From Verrucomicrobiota bacterium (lineage in GTDB: Bacteria; Verrucomicrobiota; Verrucomicrobiia; Limisphaerales; JADLHS01), in NCBI GenBank assembly GCA_004297495.1, contig SCTL01000747.1:1-15434 (forward strand): a stretch of 15,434 bases of DNA, read 5' to 3'. The notes beneath the pieces were generated by a model. That model saw only the letters and a list, made by a program, of their open reading frames with translations. It did not search any database and was not told where the DNA came from. This document shows positions 7,245 through 14,802 of this stretch, piece after piece. Every line of letters begins with the position of its first letter. The stretch's first letter is position 1. The position numbers and the translations under genes are program-made.

Positions 7245-9562
7245 GTTAAAGTTCTTTGCAGCGCCACTTCCTTCACCTTCCGCAAATCCAGCTTGCCCGT
7301 GCCGAGCAGCGGGAACGCGTCCACGCGCTGGAACGAATCCGCCTTCGGCTTCCACAGATTCGGCAGATCGCACGCGCCGAATTTTTCAAGGCAGGCAGAC
7401 AACGACGCGTCCGCCAGTTTGTGCAGCACCACGAGCCGCTCGCCTTTCCGTTCATCGGCCACGCTGGTGACAACGAAGGTATGTTCGGTCACGCCCGCGC
7501 ACTCGTGCAACTTCTCCTCGACCTTGATGTGTGGCACCATCTCGCCGCCGATCTTGCTGAAGCGGCTCAGGCGATCCGTGATTTGCAGAAAGCCATCCTC
7601 GTCGAGAGTAGCGATGTCGCCCGTGACATACCATTTGCCGCTCTGGTAGGGCGCGTTACTCCGTGCGCGCCGCTCGGCGGGCAGAGGACTGCCCGCCCTA
7701 CCTTCAGCAGGATCATCAATCAAAACCTCCGCTGTTTTCTCCGGCTTGCCGAGATAGCCGCGCATCACATTCGGCCCGCGCACGAGCAACAATCCGGGTT
7801 GGCCGAGCGTCACGGGTTCGCGCGTCACGGGATCAATGATGCGCACGCACACACCCGGCAACGGATGGCCGATCTTCCCGCGCTTGCCGGCAACCTGTCG
7901 AAAACCTGCCGCGCGAAAATCCTGCGAGTTCACCGTCACGGCGGGCGAGCATTCGGTGCAGCCGTAAGCCTCGAAAGGTCGGATGCCGAACTGTTCCTCG
8001 AACGCCGTCGCCAAACGGTCGGGCAATTTCTCCGCCGCCACCGCCACGTGGCGCACGCTGCCGAATTGTTCCGGCGTGCAGCCGCGCATGTAGAGTTGCA
8101 GGAACGTCGGCGTCGCCAGCAGAAACGTGATGCGATGCTCGCGGACAAGATGGCCAATGGTTTTAGCGTCGAGCGGATTCGGGTGGAACACGACGCCCAC
8201 GCCGAGAACCGAGGTCAACGCGAGCGTGCCCGTGAAACCAAACGAATGGAAAAACGGCAGCGCGCCGAGAAAACAATCCCGCTTGGTGAGCGCAAAGATT
8301 TGCCCGAGCTGATTGAGGTTCGAGCCGACGTTGTAGTGTGAGAGCATGACGCCCTTCGGCTCGCCGGTGCTGCCGCTGGAAAAAATCACCGTGGCGAGAT
8401 CGTCGAGTTGCGTCGAGCGCTCGCTGCCGAGGGAACGTTCGATCGCATCCACCGGCACGAACCACGACATGAAGAAGGCGACCAATTTTTCAGAGAGCCG
8501 AGGCGCGGTGGCGAGGTCTTCGAGGAACAGCACTTCGCCCGGAATTTTCAGTTTCACCTTCTCGACAAACGCTCGCGACGTGATAACGGTCTTGAGTTCG
8601 CACTGTTGCGCACACGAGGCGAGCGTGGTTTCGGACACGGTGTAGTTCAGATTCACCGGCACTTTGCCGCACAACAACGCGGCCCAATTCACCAGCGCGC
8701 CCGGCACGGACGGCGGCAGGAGCAAGCCGACCATCTTCTGCCCGGCCCAAACTTTCTTCAGCCGGCGCGCGAGGAAGATCGTGCGCGTGAGAGCGGAATG
8801 GAAATTGATTCCCGGCGTTTGAGCGTCCGCCATCGCGAAGCGGAATGGTCGCAGCCGCGCCGTGCGCACGAACGCGCGATGCAACGGCTTCATTCGCTCG
8901 CGACGATGCGCCCACGCTTCGGCGAGTAGTTCGGCCACGGCTTGGCGCACTTCAAACGCGCTCGTGGTCGCGGGCAGCGGTTTGCCGAAACTTACGGTGA
9001 CCGGATACGGAATCGAGCGCGGCATTTTCCAGAGGAAACGTTTTTGCTCGAAGCTGAAGATGCTGCCCCACACGCCGTCGAGCGCCCCGGGCACGATGGG
9101 CGCGTCCACGTCTTTCATGATGCGCTCGAGCCCGCGCCGGAATGGCAGCATCTGTCCGATGCGCGTGATCTGGCCTTCGCCGAAGATGCAGACGATTTCG
9201 CCATGCTTGATCGCGTCGCTCGCGGTCTGGAGCGACTTGATCATCTCGCGCGGGCGCTGTTCGGAGGAAATCGGAATCACGCCGAGGATGCGAGCGAGCG
9301 GTTTCATCCAGGGAAGTTCGTAAGTGTCCTTGAACATCATGAAGCGCACGTGGCGATTGCACGCCGTGCCCACGAGCACCGCGTCCACCCAGGACATGTG
9401 GTTGCAGACGAAGAGCGCGCCGCTCGTTTGCGGCACGTTTGCGAGGCCATCCACACGCACGCGATAGATCAAACGAGCGAGCAGCCAGAGCACGCCGCGC
9501 AAAAGTTTGCAGGCGAAGCCGACGCGGTAGGGTCGTTCTTGTTGTTCGATTTCAGTGCTCAT
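7226..9562 (-). CDS. aas: Aas-like bifunctional lysophospholipid acyltransferase / acyl-ACP (acyl-CoA) synthetase
   Basis: 778-residue fusion. The N-terminal PlsC domain has NHMSWVD (54-60, HX4D with His55/Asp60) and CIFGEG (125-130). The C-terminal adenylate-forming domain has the ATP motif IFSSGSTGEPKGV (393-405), YGCTECSP (533-540), WYVTGD (644-649), DGFLQITDR (656-664), and the catalytic Lys757 in GTGKLDL. In E. coli this architecture activates a fatty acid on ACP and re-acylates 2-acyl-lysophospholipid at the inner membrane. It is longer than E. coli Aas, partly because a palindromic repeat at 7645-7702 adds residues 621-640 just before WYVTGD. Its last residues and stop come from a decamer repeat. 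The ATG overlaps the MFS stop by ATGA, so coupling is likely. A stand-alone acyl-CoA ligase role instead of Aas cannot be excluded. Confidence 0.88.
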   Translation of the reverse strand: MSTEIEQQERPYRVGFACKLLRGVLWLLARLIYRVRVDGLANVPQTSGALFVCNHMSWVDAVLVGTACNRHVRFMMFKDTYELPWMKPLARILGVIPISSEQRPREMIKSLQTASDAIKHGEIVCIFGEGQITRIGQMLPFRRGLERIMKDVDAPIVPGALDGVWGSIFSFEQKRFLWKMPRSIPYPVTVSFGKPLPATTSAFEVRQAVAELLAEAWAHRRERMKPLHRAFVRTARLRPFRFAMADAQTPGINFHSALTRTIFLARRLKKVWAGQKMVGLLLPPSVPGALVNWAALLCGKVPVNLNYTVSETTLASCAQQCELKTVITSRAFVEKVKLKIPGEVLFLEDLATAPRLSEKLVAFFMSWFVPVDAIERSLGSERSTQLDDLATVIFSSGSTGEPKGVMLSHYNVGSNLNQLGQIFALTKRDCFLGALPFFHSFGFTGTLALTSVLGVGVVFHPNPLDAKTIGHLVREHRITFLLATPTFLQLYMRGCTPEQFGSVRHVAVAAEKLPDRLATAFEEQFGIRPFEAYGCTECSPAVTVNSQDFRAAGFRQVAGKRGKIGHPLPGVCVRIIDPVTREPVTLGQPGLLLVRGPNVMRGYLGKPEKTAEVLIDDPAEGRAGSPLPAERRARSNAPYQSGKWYVTGDIATLDEDGFLQITDRLSRFSKIGGEMVPHIKVEEKLHECAGVTEHTFVVTSVADERKGERLVVLHKLADASLSACLEKFGACDLPNLWKPKADSFQRVDAFPLLGTGKLDLRKVKEVALQRTLTTDGHG
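7645..7702. repeat. GGTAGGGCG palindrome inserted in frame in the aas-like gene
   Basis: Outer arms GGTAGGGCG and CGCCCTACC bound a 58-bp element that contains two further internal stems (CGGGCAG/CTGCCCG and a CGCG-bounded one), giving a branched foldback. On the minus strand it reads without stops as Gly621 to Gln640, an Arg/Ala/Pro-rich stretch. It sits between TAEVLID and KWYVTGD, where adenylate-forming enzymes normally have only a few residues. Confidence 0.88.
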
Positions 9563-10929
9563 GCGGATTTGTTTTCAGCGCATCGTGTGGGCGCGAGTTC
9601 CGTGTCGCGTTTCAGATGTCGCGCGCCGAGCGCCCAGAAAATTCCGCTCACCACGAACATCACGCCGACGAGCAGGAAGGCGACGTTCATGTTCCATTTG
9701 TCGCTCACGATGCCGATGATGAGCGGCGAGATCACGTCGCCAAGTGAGTGGATGAGCAGGATGTTGAGCGCGAACGCCTGCGCGCGCATGGCGGGATGCG
9801 TGACGTTCGCAAGGATGGTGTTGGTCGGGCCGGTGTTGAAGAACAGGCAGAAGCACGCGAGGAAAATGAACACCCACGCCAGCGGAAATGGCACGTAGAG
9901 CACCGCGAGGAACAGCGGGAAGCCCGCGAACATCGCCACCGCTGACACGAGAAAATAGGAGCCTGGATATTTTGCCCGCAATTTGTCGCCCGCGAGTCCG
10001 CCGAGCAAGGTGGCCGCCAGTCCGCTCACCGTGAGAATCGCGCCGAAGGTCGTCGCCGTCGAACCACTGACGCCGCGATATTCCTTCACGTAGTCCGCCA
10101 TCCAGAAGCCGATGCCGCCGATGGCGAAGGTCATCGCGCACATGCCGAGCGTGTTGAGCACGTAGGACGGCGTGCGCGCGAGCACGAGATAGTCACGCCA
10201 CGCGACGCGGTGCGCGGAGATTTCATGCGCGAGATCGGATTGGCCACGCGGTGGTTCTTTTTTGAAGAACGCCCACGCACCCAGCGCGAGGCCGGGCAGA
10301 ACCACGGCGTAAAACGCCCAACGCCAGCCGAACGCGTGCGCCACTTGCTCGCCCAGGACGAATCCGAGCGCGCTGCCCACGGGAATCGCCAGGTAAAACC
10401 AAGCGAGCACCTGCCCACGCTTTTTGATCGGATAGAAATCTGAAATCACCGTTGGCGCTATCGGTCCATACGCCGCCTCACCCACGCCCACGCAGCAGCG
10501 CGTGAGCAGCAGCACGAGGAACGAGCCCGCCAAACCTGTCGCGCCGCTCGCGAGACTCCACAGCGCCACGCCCACACCGATGAGCAGCCAGCGCCCGCGA
10601 TTTTCCGCGAGCCGGCCGAACAGCGGCGCGCACAGCATGTACGACACGAGGAACGCCGTGTTGAGCAGGCCCAGCAGCGCGTTCTGCGGTTGAAAGCCAA
10701 ACGACGTTTGAAACCAGTTGAGAAATCCGCCGAGCGCGGAGGTCGTGTCGCCCCCGGAATTGAAGAACTCATGACGCAGGTCCGGCACGACCGCCGCGAG
10801 CACGTAGCGGTCGAGATAGTTGAACAGATTGATGAACAGCAGCAGCGCCAGTGCACTGCGAGCGCCGGGCAACGCCGGGGCATCGGGAGTCGAACGGGAC
10901 GGAGCGTCGCTGACTTGGTTGGCCTTCAT
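9559..10929 (-). CDS. Major facilitator superfamily transporter, Spinster-like
   Basis: 456-residue protein with about 12 membrane segments. The first segment carries FNYLDRYVLAAVVPDL (about 36-51), typical of Spinster-type and related MFS transporters. FGRLAENRGRW (about 104-114) is the conserved cytoplasmic loop 2-3 motif, and WRWAFY follows in the middle of the first half. The long central loop (EPPRGQSDLAHEISAHR) separates the two six-helix halves. The ATG at 10929-10927 is the first in frame with the hydrophobic core and has no clear Shine-Dalgarno. Its stop overlaps the aas-like start by ATGA, so the pair is probably one transcript. By analogy with lplT-aas the substrate may be a lysophospholipid. 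The sequence lacks the FGDNA-type N-terminus of E. coli LplT, so it is not a simple ortholog. Confidence 0.87.
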   Translation of the reverse strand: MKANQVSDAPSRSTPDAPALPGARSALALLLFINLFNYLDRYVLAAVVPDLRHEFFNSGGDTTSALGGFLNWFQTSFGFQPQNALLGLLNTAFLVSYMLCAPLFGRLAENRGRWLLIGVGVALWSLASGATGLAGSFLVLLLTRCCVGVGEAAYGPIAPTVISDFYPIKKRGQVLAWFYLAIPVGSALGFVLGEQVAHAFGWRWAFYAVVLPGLALGAWAFFKKEPPRGQSDLAHEISAHRVAWRDYLVLARTPSYVLNTLGMCAMTFAIGGIGFWMADYVKEYRGVSGSTATTFGAILTVSGLAATLLGGLAGDKLRAKYPGSYFLVSAVAMFAGFPLFLAVLYVPFPLAWVFIFLACFCLFFNTGPTNTILANVTHPAMRAQAFALNILLIHSLGDVISPLIIGIVSDKWNMNVAFLLVGVMFVVSGIFWALGARHLKRDTELAPTRCAENKSA

Positions 10930-10998
10930 GGGGACAAGGCTAGTTGAACCGTCAGCAAAGTGTGAATCGAAAAACTTTGAGCGACCATTGAGCCACTT

Positions 10999-11005
10999 AA
11001 GGTGA
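10999..11005 (+). promoter_or_regulatory. Ribosome binding site supporting the TTG start of the HlyD-like gene
   Basis: AAGGTGA resembles AAGGAGG and lies 11 bases before the TTG at 11017. It is one of only two passable Shine-Dalgarno sequences in the window. It lies in the 87-base divergent gap (10930-11016), which must hold promoters for both the MFS operon and the exporter operon; no convincing -35/-10 pair was found. Confidence 0.5.
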
Positions 11006-11016
11006 GTTGAACCGCA

Positions 11017-11976
11017 TTGTCCTCAGTGATACCCTCGCCCGCAGTGCAAACGTCACGGCTCATTCCAACCGGTTTCATCGCTCTCACTTTGCTGACGGCT
11101 TCGTGTTCGCGGCAATCAAACTTGAATTCTGTTTCCGGGACGATTGAGGTGGACGAGGCGCGCGTCGCTTCGCGCTACGGCGGGCGCGTGCAGAAAACTT
11201 TGGCGCAGGAAGGCGAGGGCTTGCGCGGCGGACAGGTGATCGTAGAACTCGATGCGGCGGAACTGCCCGCGCAACGCGACCGCATCGCCGCGCAACTGGA
11301 CGAAGCCGTGGCCGGCCCGCGCAAGGAAGAGATCGCCGCCGGCAAAGCCGAATGGGAGGCGCAGACTGCACAACAAGTTCTGGCCAACTCCGAACGGCAA
11401 CGCGCCGCCGAGTTGTTCGCGGATAAAACCATTTCCGCCACGGAATACGACCGCGCCGTCGCCGTCGCGCAAGCATCGGTGCAGAACGTCGCTGCAGCCA
11501 AAGCCCGCTATGATTTGTTGCTCGCCGGCACGCGACCGGAACAAATCGCACAGGCTCGCGCACAACTCGCCGAGTTGGACACGCAGTTGCGCGAGATGAA
11601 AATTTTTGCGCCGACGAATTGCGTGCTGGAAGTCTTGAGCGTGAAAGCGGGCGACGTGCTCGCGCCGAATCAGCAGGTCGCCACGCTGCTGTTAACGAAT
11701 CACATCTGGGTGCGCGTGTTCGTGCCCGAGCCGTGGCTGGGGCACATCAAGCTGGGCGACGCGGTGAAAGTGCGCGTGGATGCGTTTCCCGGAAAAGATT
11801 TCGCGGGCGCGGTCGAGCAGATCCAGCGCAGCGCCGAGTTCACGCCGCGCAACGTGCAGACCGTGGGCGAGCGCGTGAAGCAGGTCTTCGGCGTGAAAGT
11901 GCGGCTGAACAATACCCAGGGCCAGCTCCGCGCCGGCATGGCGGCGGATGTGAGTTTTCCAAACGTGGCGAAGTGA
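11017..11976 (+). CDS. HlyD/YbhG-family membrane fusion (periplasmic adaptor) lipoprotein
   Basis: 319-residue adaptor that would link an inner-membrane ABC exporter to an outer-membrane channel. The N-terminus has a signal-like hydrophobic stretch ending LTASC (Cys30), a likely though not perfect lipobox. Then come a biotinyl-lipoyl half (GTIEVDEARVASRYGGRV, about 41-58), a long Ala/Gln/Glu-rich coiled-coil hairpin (about 85-190), the returning lipoyl half with VLEVLSVKAGDVLAPNQ (202-218), and a beta-barrel domain (WVRVFVPEPW onward). Start: TTG 11017, supported by AAGGTGA; a GTG at 11026 is the alternative. The ATPase and permease expected next begin only at 12728, because a transposase cassette lies between. 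Substrate unknown; YbhGFSR-type drug or cation export is a reasonable family analogy only. Confidence 0.88.
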   Translation: MSSVIPSPAVQTSRLIPTGFIALTLLTASCSRQSNLNSVSGTIEVDEARVASRYGGRVQKTLAQEGEGLRGGQVIVELDAAELPAQRDRIAAQLDEAVAGPRKEEIAAGKAEWEAQTAQQVLANSERQRAAELFADKTISATEYDRAVAVAQASVQNVAAAKARYDLLLAGTRPEQIAQARAQLAELDTQLREMKIFAPTNCVLEVLSVKAGDVLAPNQQVATLLLTNHIWVRVFVPEPWLGHIKLGDAVKVRVDAFPGKDFAGAVEQIQRSAEFTPRNVQTVGERVKQVFGVKVRLNNTQGQLRAGMAADVSFPNVAK

Positions 11977-11990
11977 AAATTATTTTTAAT

Positions 11991-12020
11991 CACGGATGAA
12001 CACGGATAGACACGGATCGG
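11991..12020 (+). repeat. CACGGATG decamer array downstream of the HlyD-like gene
   Basis: Three tandem 10-base units, CACGGATGAA, CACGGATAGA and CACGGATCGG, start 14 bases after the stop codon and are preceded by TTTTTAAT. The polarity relative to the upstream gene is the same as for the array at 7216-7244. Confidence 0.85.
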
Positions 12021-12031
12021 TACGGTCTGAG

Positions 12032-12133
12032 CGGCCCAAAGGGTCGCGAGAATCCAGCCCAGGGCTGAGCGTAGCGATGCCCTGGGTTATGAGTCATCAA
12101 ATCATCATGCGCCCTGAAGGGGCGCGAGAATCG
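12032..12133 (+). repeat. Composite REP-like flank, left copy
   Basis: Three hairpins in a row: CGGCCCAAAGGGTCG; CCCAGGGC...GCCCTGGG with a loop GTAGC region; and GCGCCCTGAAGGGGCGC. The first and third hairpins are each followed by the same short tail, (G)CGAGAATC, resembling the fixed foot of REP sequences. The last tail runs straight into the transposase start codon at 12140. Confidence 0.85.
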
Positions 12134-12139
12134 TGACTC

Positions 12140-12592
12140 ATGCCGCAATCGCTCGCCAAAATTTACGTCCACCTGATTTTCTCCACGAAAAATCGGGAGC
12201 GCATTTTGCCGGATGATCTCCGTCCCGATCTTCATGCCTACATGGGCGGAACACTCAACGGACTCGGTTGCTCACCCATCGAAATCAATTCCGAACCGGA
12301 CCATGCTCATCTGTTGTTCGTGATGACGCGCACGGAGACGTTGAGCGATGTCGTTGGGCAGGTGAAGAAGAGCACCAACGATTGGCTGCGGGCACGCGGG
12401 CCGCAGTTTCAGAATTTTTATTGGCAAGGCGGATACGGCGCGTTTTCGGTGAGTCAATCGGCGGTGGAGGAGGTTCGTCAGTACATTCGCGAGCAACGGG
12501 AGCATCACAAACGAGTTTCGTTCCCGGATGAGTTCCGGACGTTTTTGAAACGATACGAAATTGAATTTGATGAACGATATGTGTGGGATTGA
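12140..12592 (+). CDS. REP-associated tyrosine transposase (RAYT; Y1 IS200-like family)
   Basis: 150-residue single-strand DNA transposase of the Y1-HUH superfamily. The HUH metal-binding pair is His55/His57 in SEPDHAHLLF, and the nucleophile is probably Tyr115 in QYIREQREHH. HLIFSTKNR (11-19) and FYWQGGYGAFSV (93-104) are the usual conserved blocks of REP-associated transposases. It is full length with no frame damage, so it may be active. The ATG at 12140 directly follows a REP tail, and no Shine-Dalgarno is seen. The neighbouring palindromes are its probable substrates. RAYTs are normally domesticated or copy-number limited and are thought to spread REP sequences; whether this one spread the other palindromes of the window is unknown. 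Confidence 0.9.
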   Translation: MPQSLAKIYVHLIFSTKNRERILPDDLRPDLHAYMGGTLNGLGCSPIEINSEPDHAHLLFVMTRTETLSDVVGQVKKSTNDWLRARGPQFQNFYWQGGYGAFSVSQSAVEEVRQYIREQREHHKRVSFPDEFRTFLKRYEIEFDERYVWD

Positions 12593-12608
12593 GAACCGGA
12601 TTTTATCC

Positions 12609-12719
12609 AACGATTCTCGCGCCCATTCAGGGCGCAGAAATTGTTTTGGGACGCATACCCAGGGCATCGCGCAGGAGCGCTCAGCCCTGGGCTGTATTCT
12701 CGCGGCTTTTCAAGCCGCC
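12609..12719 (-). repeat. Composite REP-like flank, right copy (inverted)
   Basis: Read on the minus strand it repeats the left flank: GGCTTGAAAAGCC hairpin, GCGAGAAT tail, CCCAGGGC...GCCCTGGG hairpin, then GCGCCCTGAATGGGCGC and GCGAGAATCG. The stems match the left copy; loops and linkers differ, with a longer middle loop here. It ends 8 bases before the ABC ATPase start codon, leaving no room for an original leader. Confidence 0.85.
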
Positions 12720-12727
12720 TTCTGATC

Positions 12728-13684
12728 ATGCCCGCCGAAACCATGATCCAATGCGAAGCGTTGACCAAACGCTTCGGCCATTTCACGGCGGTGGATCATG
12801 TTTCGTTTTCCGTCGGCAAAGGTTCGATCTTCGGTTTCCTCGGGCCGAACGGGTCGGGCAAGTCCACCGTCATCCGCATGTTGTGCGGGTTGCTCGAACC
12901 GAGCGACGGGCAGGGGCGCATCGCGGGTTTCGACGTGGCGCGGCAGACGGAGGAGATCAAACCGCTCATCGGCTACATGTCGCAAAAGTTTTCGCTCTAC
13001 GACGAGTTGACGGTGCACGAGAACCTGAGTTTCTACGGGCGGCTCTACGGATTGAAGGGCGCGGCGCTCAAGCAACGGTACGACGAACTGGTCGCGCTGA
13101 CGCACATCGAGCCTTACATCGGGCGGCGCGCAGGGTTGTTGTCCGGCGGCTGGCGGCAACGGCTGGCGATGGCGTGCTCGCTCATGCATCATCCGACGGT
13201 GTTGTTCCTCGACGAGCCGACGGCGGGCATTGATCCCGTGGCGCGGCGCGAGTTGTGGGATTTGCTGTTCGAGTTTTCGAGCAAGGGCATGACGCTGTTC
13301 GTGACGACGCATTACATGGACGAGGCGGAGCGTTGCTCGCACGTGGGCTACATCCACATGTCGAAGCTGGTGGTGTGCGGCGAGCCGGATGATCTCAAGC
13401 AGTTGCCGGTGGTGAATCCGCCGGGCACGAAGCGCATTGACGTGACGTGCGATCATGTGACGACGGGTTTGCAGGTGGTGCGGCGGCTGCCCGGCGTGCG
13501 CACGGCGACGGTGTTCGGGCAATCCATGCATTTGCTGGTGGATGAAAAAATGTCGGAGGGATTCATTCGCGACGAATTGGCGAAGAACAAGATTCCGCAG
13601 GCGGACATCCGACCGATTGCGCCGTCGTTGGAGGATGTGTTTGTGGCGTTGACCGCAACCGGAAACAATGGAGGCCCGAAATGA
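12728..13684 (+). CDS. ABC transporter ATPase subunit (YbhF/CcmA-type exporter)
   Basis: 318-residue nucleotide-binding subunit, about the size of single-domain drug-exporter ATPases (E. coli YbhF is a tandem fusion of two). Motifs: Walker A GPNGSGKST (39-47), Q-loop Gln86 in MSQKFSL, signature LSGGWRQRL (138-146; Trp where Met is usual), Walker B VLFLDEP (158-164), and H-loop His195 in TTHYMDEAE. The C-terminal 90 residues are the accessory domain ending in SLEDVFVALT, typical of DrrA-like exporters. I chose the ATG at 12728; an ATG at 12743 is possible, while an extension to 12641 would read through the repeat. The stop overlaps the permease start by ATGA. There is no Shine-Dalgarno, because repeat DNA lies directly upstream. 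Confidence 0.93.
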   Translation: MPAETMIQCEALTKRFGHFTAVDHVSFSVGKGSIFGFLGPNGSGKSTVIRMLCGLLEPSDGQGRIAGFDVARQTEEIKPLIGYMSQKFSLYDELTVHENLSFYGRLYGLKGAALKQRYDELVALTHIEPYIGRRAGLLSGGWRQRLAMACSLMHHPTVLFLDEPTAGIDPVARRELWDLLFEFSSKGMTLFVTTHYMDEAERCSHVGYIHMSKLVVCGEPDDLKQLPVVNPPGTKRIDVTCDHVTTGLQVVRRLPGVRTATVFGQSMHLLVDEKMSEGFIRDELAKNKIPQADIRPIAPSLEDVFVALTATGNNGGPK

Positions 13685-14802
13685 GAACTCCCTTCCGCGG
13701 TTTCACCGCCATTCTCTACAAGGAATTCCTCGTGGTGCTGCGCGATCCGCTCACGCTGTTCTTCATGTTGTTCCCGCCGATCGTCGAGATGATCGCGTTC
13801 GGCTACGCGCTCGACACGGACGTGAAACACATGGCCACGCTCGTGTTCGACGAGGATCGCACGGAAGAGAGCCGCAGTCTCGTGAAGCAATTCGAGAACA
13901 CGCAGACCTTCAAGATCGTCGGCGAAGTGCAGAGCGTCACCGAACTGGCCGCAGCCATCCGCAAGGGGAAGGCTTACGTGGGCATCCAGATTCCGCCGGG
14001 CTTCACGCGCAATTTGCGTGCGGGTCGCACGGCGAAGGTTCAGGTGCTCATTGACGGCTCGAATTCCAGTATCGCAGCCTCTGCGCTGAACACTTCACTG
14101 AACGTGGGTTTCCGCAACGGATTGCTGACGTTGACGGAGCGGTTCGGATTGCGCGAGTTGCCGGTCGAAGTGCGCCCGCAGATTCTCTACAACCCCGAGA
14201 TGCGCAGCCCGAACTTTTTCGTGCCTGGCGTCATCGGCATCGTGCTGCAAATCGCCACGGTGTTCGCCACGGCGATGTCGCTGGTGCGCGAGCGCGAGCG
14301 CGGGACGCTGGAGCAATTGCTCGTCAGTCCGCTGTCGCGCTGGGGGCTTATGCTCGGCAAGCTCGCGCCGTATTTGATCATCAGCATGGTGATGGCCGTG
14401 GGGCTGTTCGCGATCATGCGTTACCTGTTTCACGTGCCCATCGCCGGCGATCTGGGCGCGCTCGCGGCGGCGACGTTCTTCTACATCTTCACGCTGCTGA
14501 GTCTCGGCTTGCTCATCTCCACGCGCGCGACGAACCAGATTCAGGCGCTGCAAATGACCATGATCACGATTTTGCCGTCGGTGTTTTTCTCGGGCTTCAT
14601 TTTTCCGCGCGAGACGATGCCGGATATCTTTTACGCGATCAGCACCGTGCTGCCGGCGACGTATTACATCGAACTCGAACGCGCGCTGGTCTTGCGGGGC
14701 GCGAGTCTGGCGGATTTCTGGTTCAACCTCGTGCTGCTGGCAGCGATGGGTCTCGCGCTGTTCAGCCTCTGCGCGCTAAGGTTCAAAAAGAAAATCGCGT
14801 GA
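13681..14802 (+). CDS. ABC-2 type exporter permease (YbhS/YbhR-like)
   Basis: 373-residue membrane subunit that pairs with the preceding ATPase. The N-terminal KEFLVVLRDPLTLFFMLFPP (15-34) is the family signature before and within the first membrane segment. A large periplasmic domain (about 50-175) has the SVTELAAAIRKGKAYVGIQI segment typical of this group. Then come five more membrane segments with RERERGTLEQLLVSPLSR (about 202-219) at the cytoplasmic coupling region and FFSGFIFPRETMP (about 301-313). GGAGG at 13670-13674, six bases before the ATG, is a good Shine-Dalgarno. Only one permease is visible here, so the exporter is a homodimer unless a second gene lies elsewhere; in YbhGFSR there are two. 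Confidence 0.92.
   Translation: MRTPFRGFTAILYKEFLVVLRDPLTLFFMLFPPIVEMIAFGYALDTDVKHMATLVFDEDRTEESRSLVKQFENTQTFKIVGEVQSVTELAAAIRKGKAYVGIQIPPGFTRNLRAGRTAKVQVLIDGSNSSIAASALNTSLNVGFRNGLLTLTERFGLRELPVEVRPQILYNPEMRSPNFFVPGVIGIVLQIATVFATAMSLVRERERGTLEQLLVSPLSRWGLMLGKLAPYLIISMVMAVGLFAIMRYLFHVPIAGDLGALAAATFFYIFTLLSLGLLISTRATNQIQALQMTMITILPSVFFSGFIFPRETMPDIFYAISTVLPATYYIELERALVLRGASLADFWFNLVLLAAMGLALFSLCALRFKKKIA

Larger units (their letters stand above)
12032..12719 (+). mobile_element. RAYT cassette: REP-associated transposase within inverted composite flanks
   Basis: A single transposase gene (12140-12592) lies between two roughly 105-nt imperfect inverted flanks, 12032-12133 and 12609-12719. The whole unit separates an exporter adaptor gene from its ATPase gene, in a region where other operon neighbours overlap by 4 bases. 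IS200/IS605-like enzymes of this class act on hairpins in single-stranded DNA and do not use classical inverted ends, so the flanks are better seen as REP-type substrates than as IS termini. No target-site duplication is visible, as expected for the class. Confidence 0.75.

Noticed and set aside
10943..11014. 9-bp direct repeat GTTGAACCG (10943-10951 and 11006-11014) as an operator pair
   Set aside because: Short and asymmetric, one copy overlapping the leader; no regulator gene nearby. Chance is a sufficient explanation.
11991..12020. Short CRISPR-like array
   Set aside because: The units are 10 bases long, directly adjacent and without spacers; this is a simple tandem repeat.
12641..12727. 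Extended N-terminus for the ABC ATPase
   Set aside because: The extra residues are the translation of the REP-like flank, and the family starts close to MIQCEALTKRFG.
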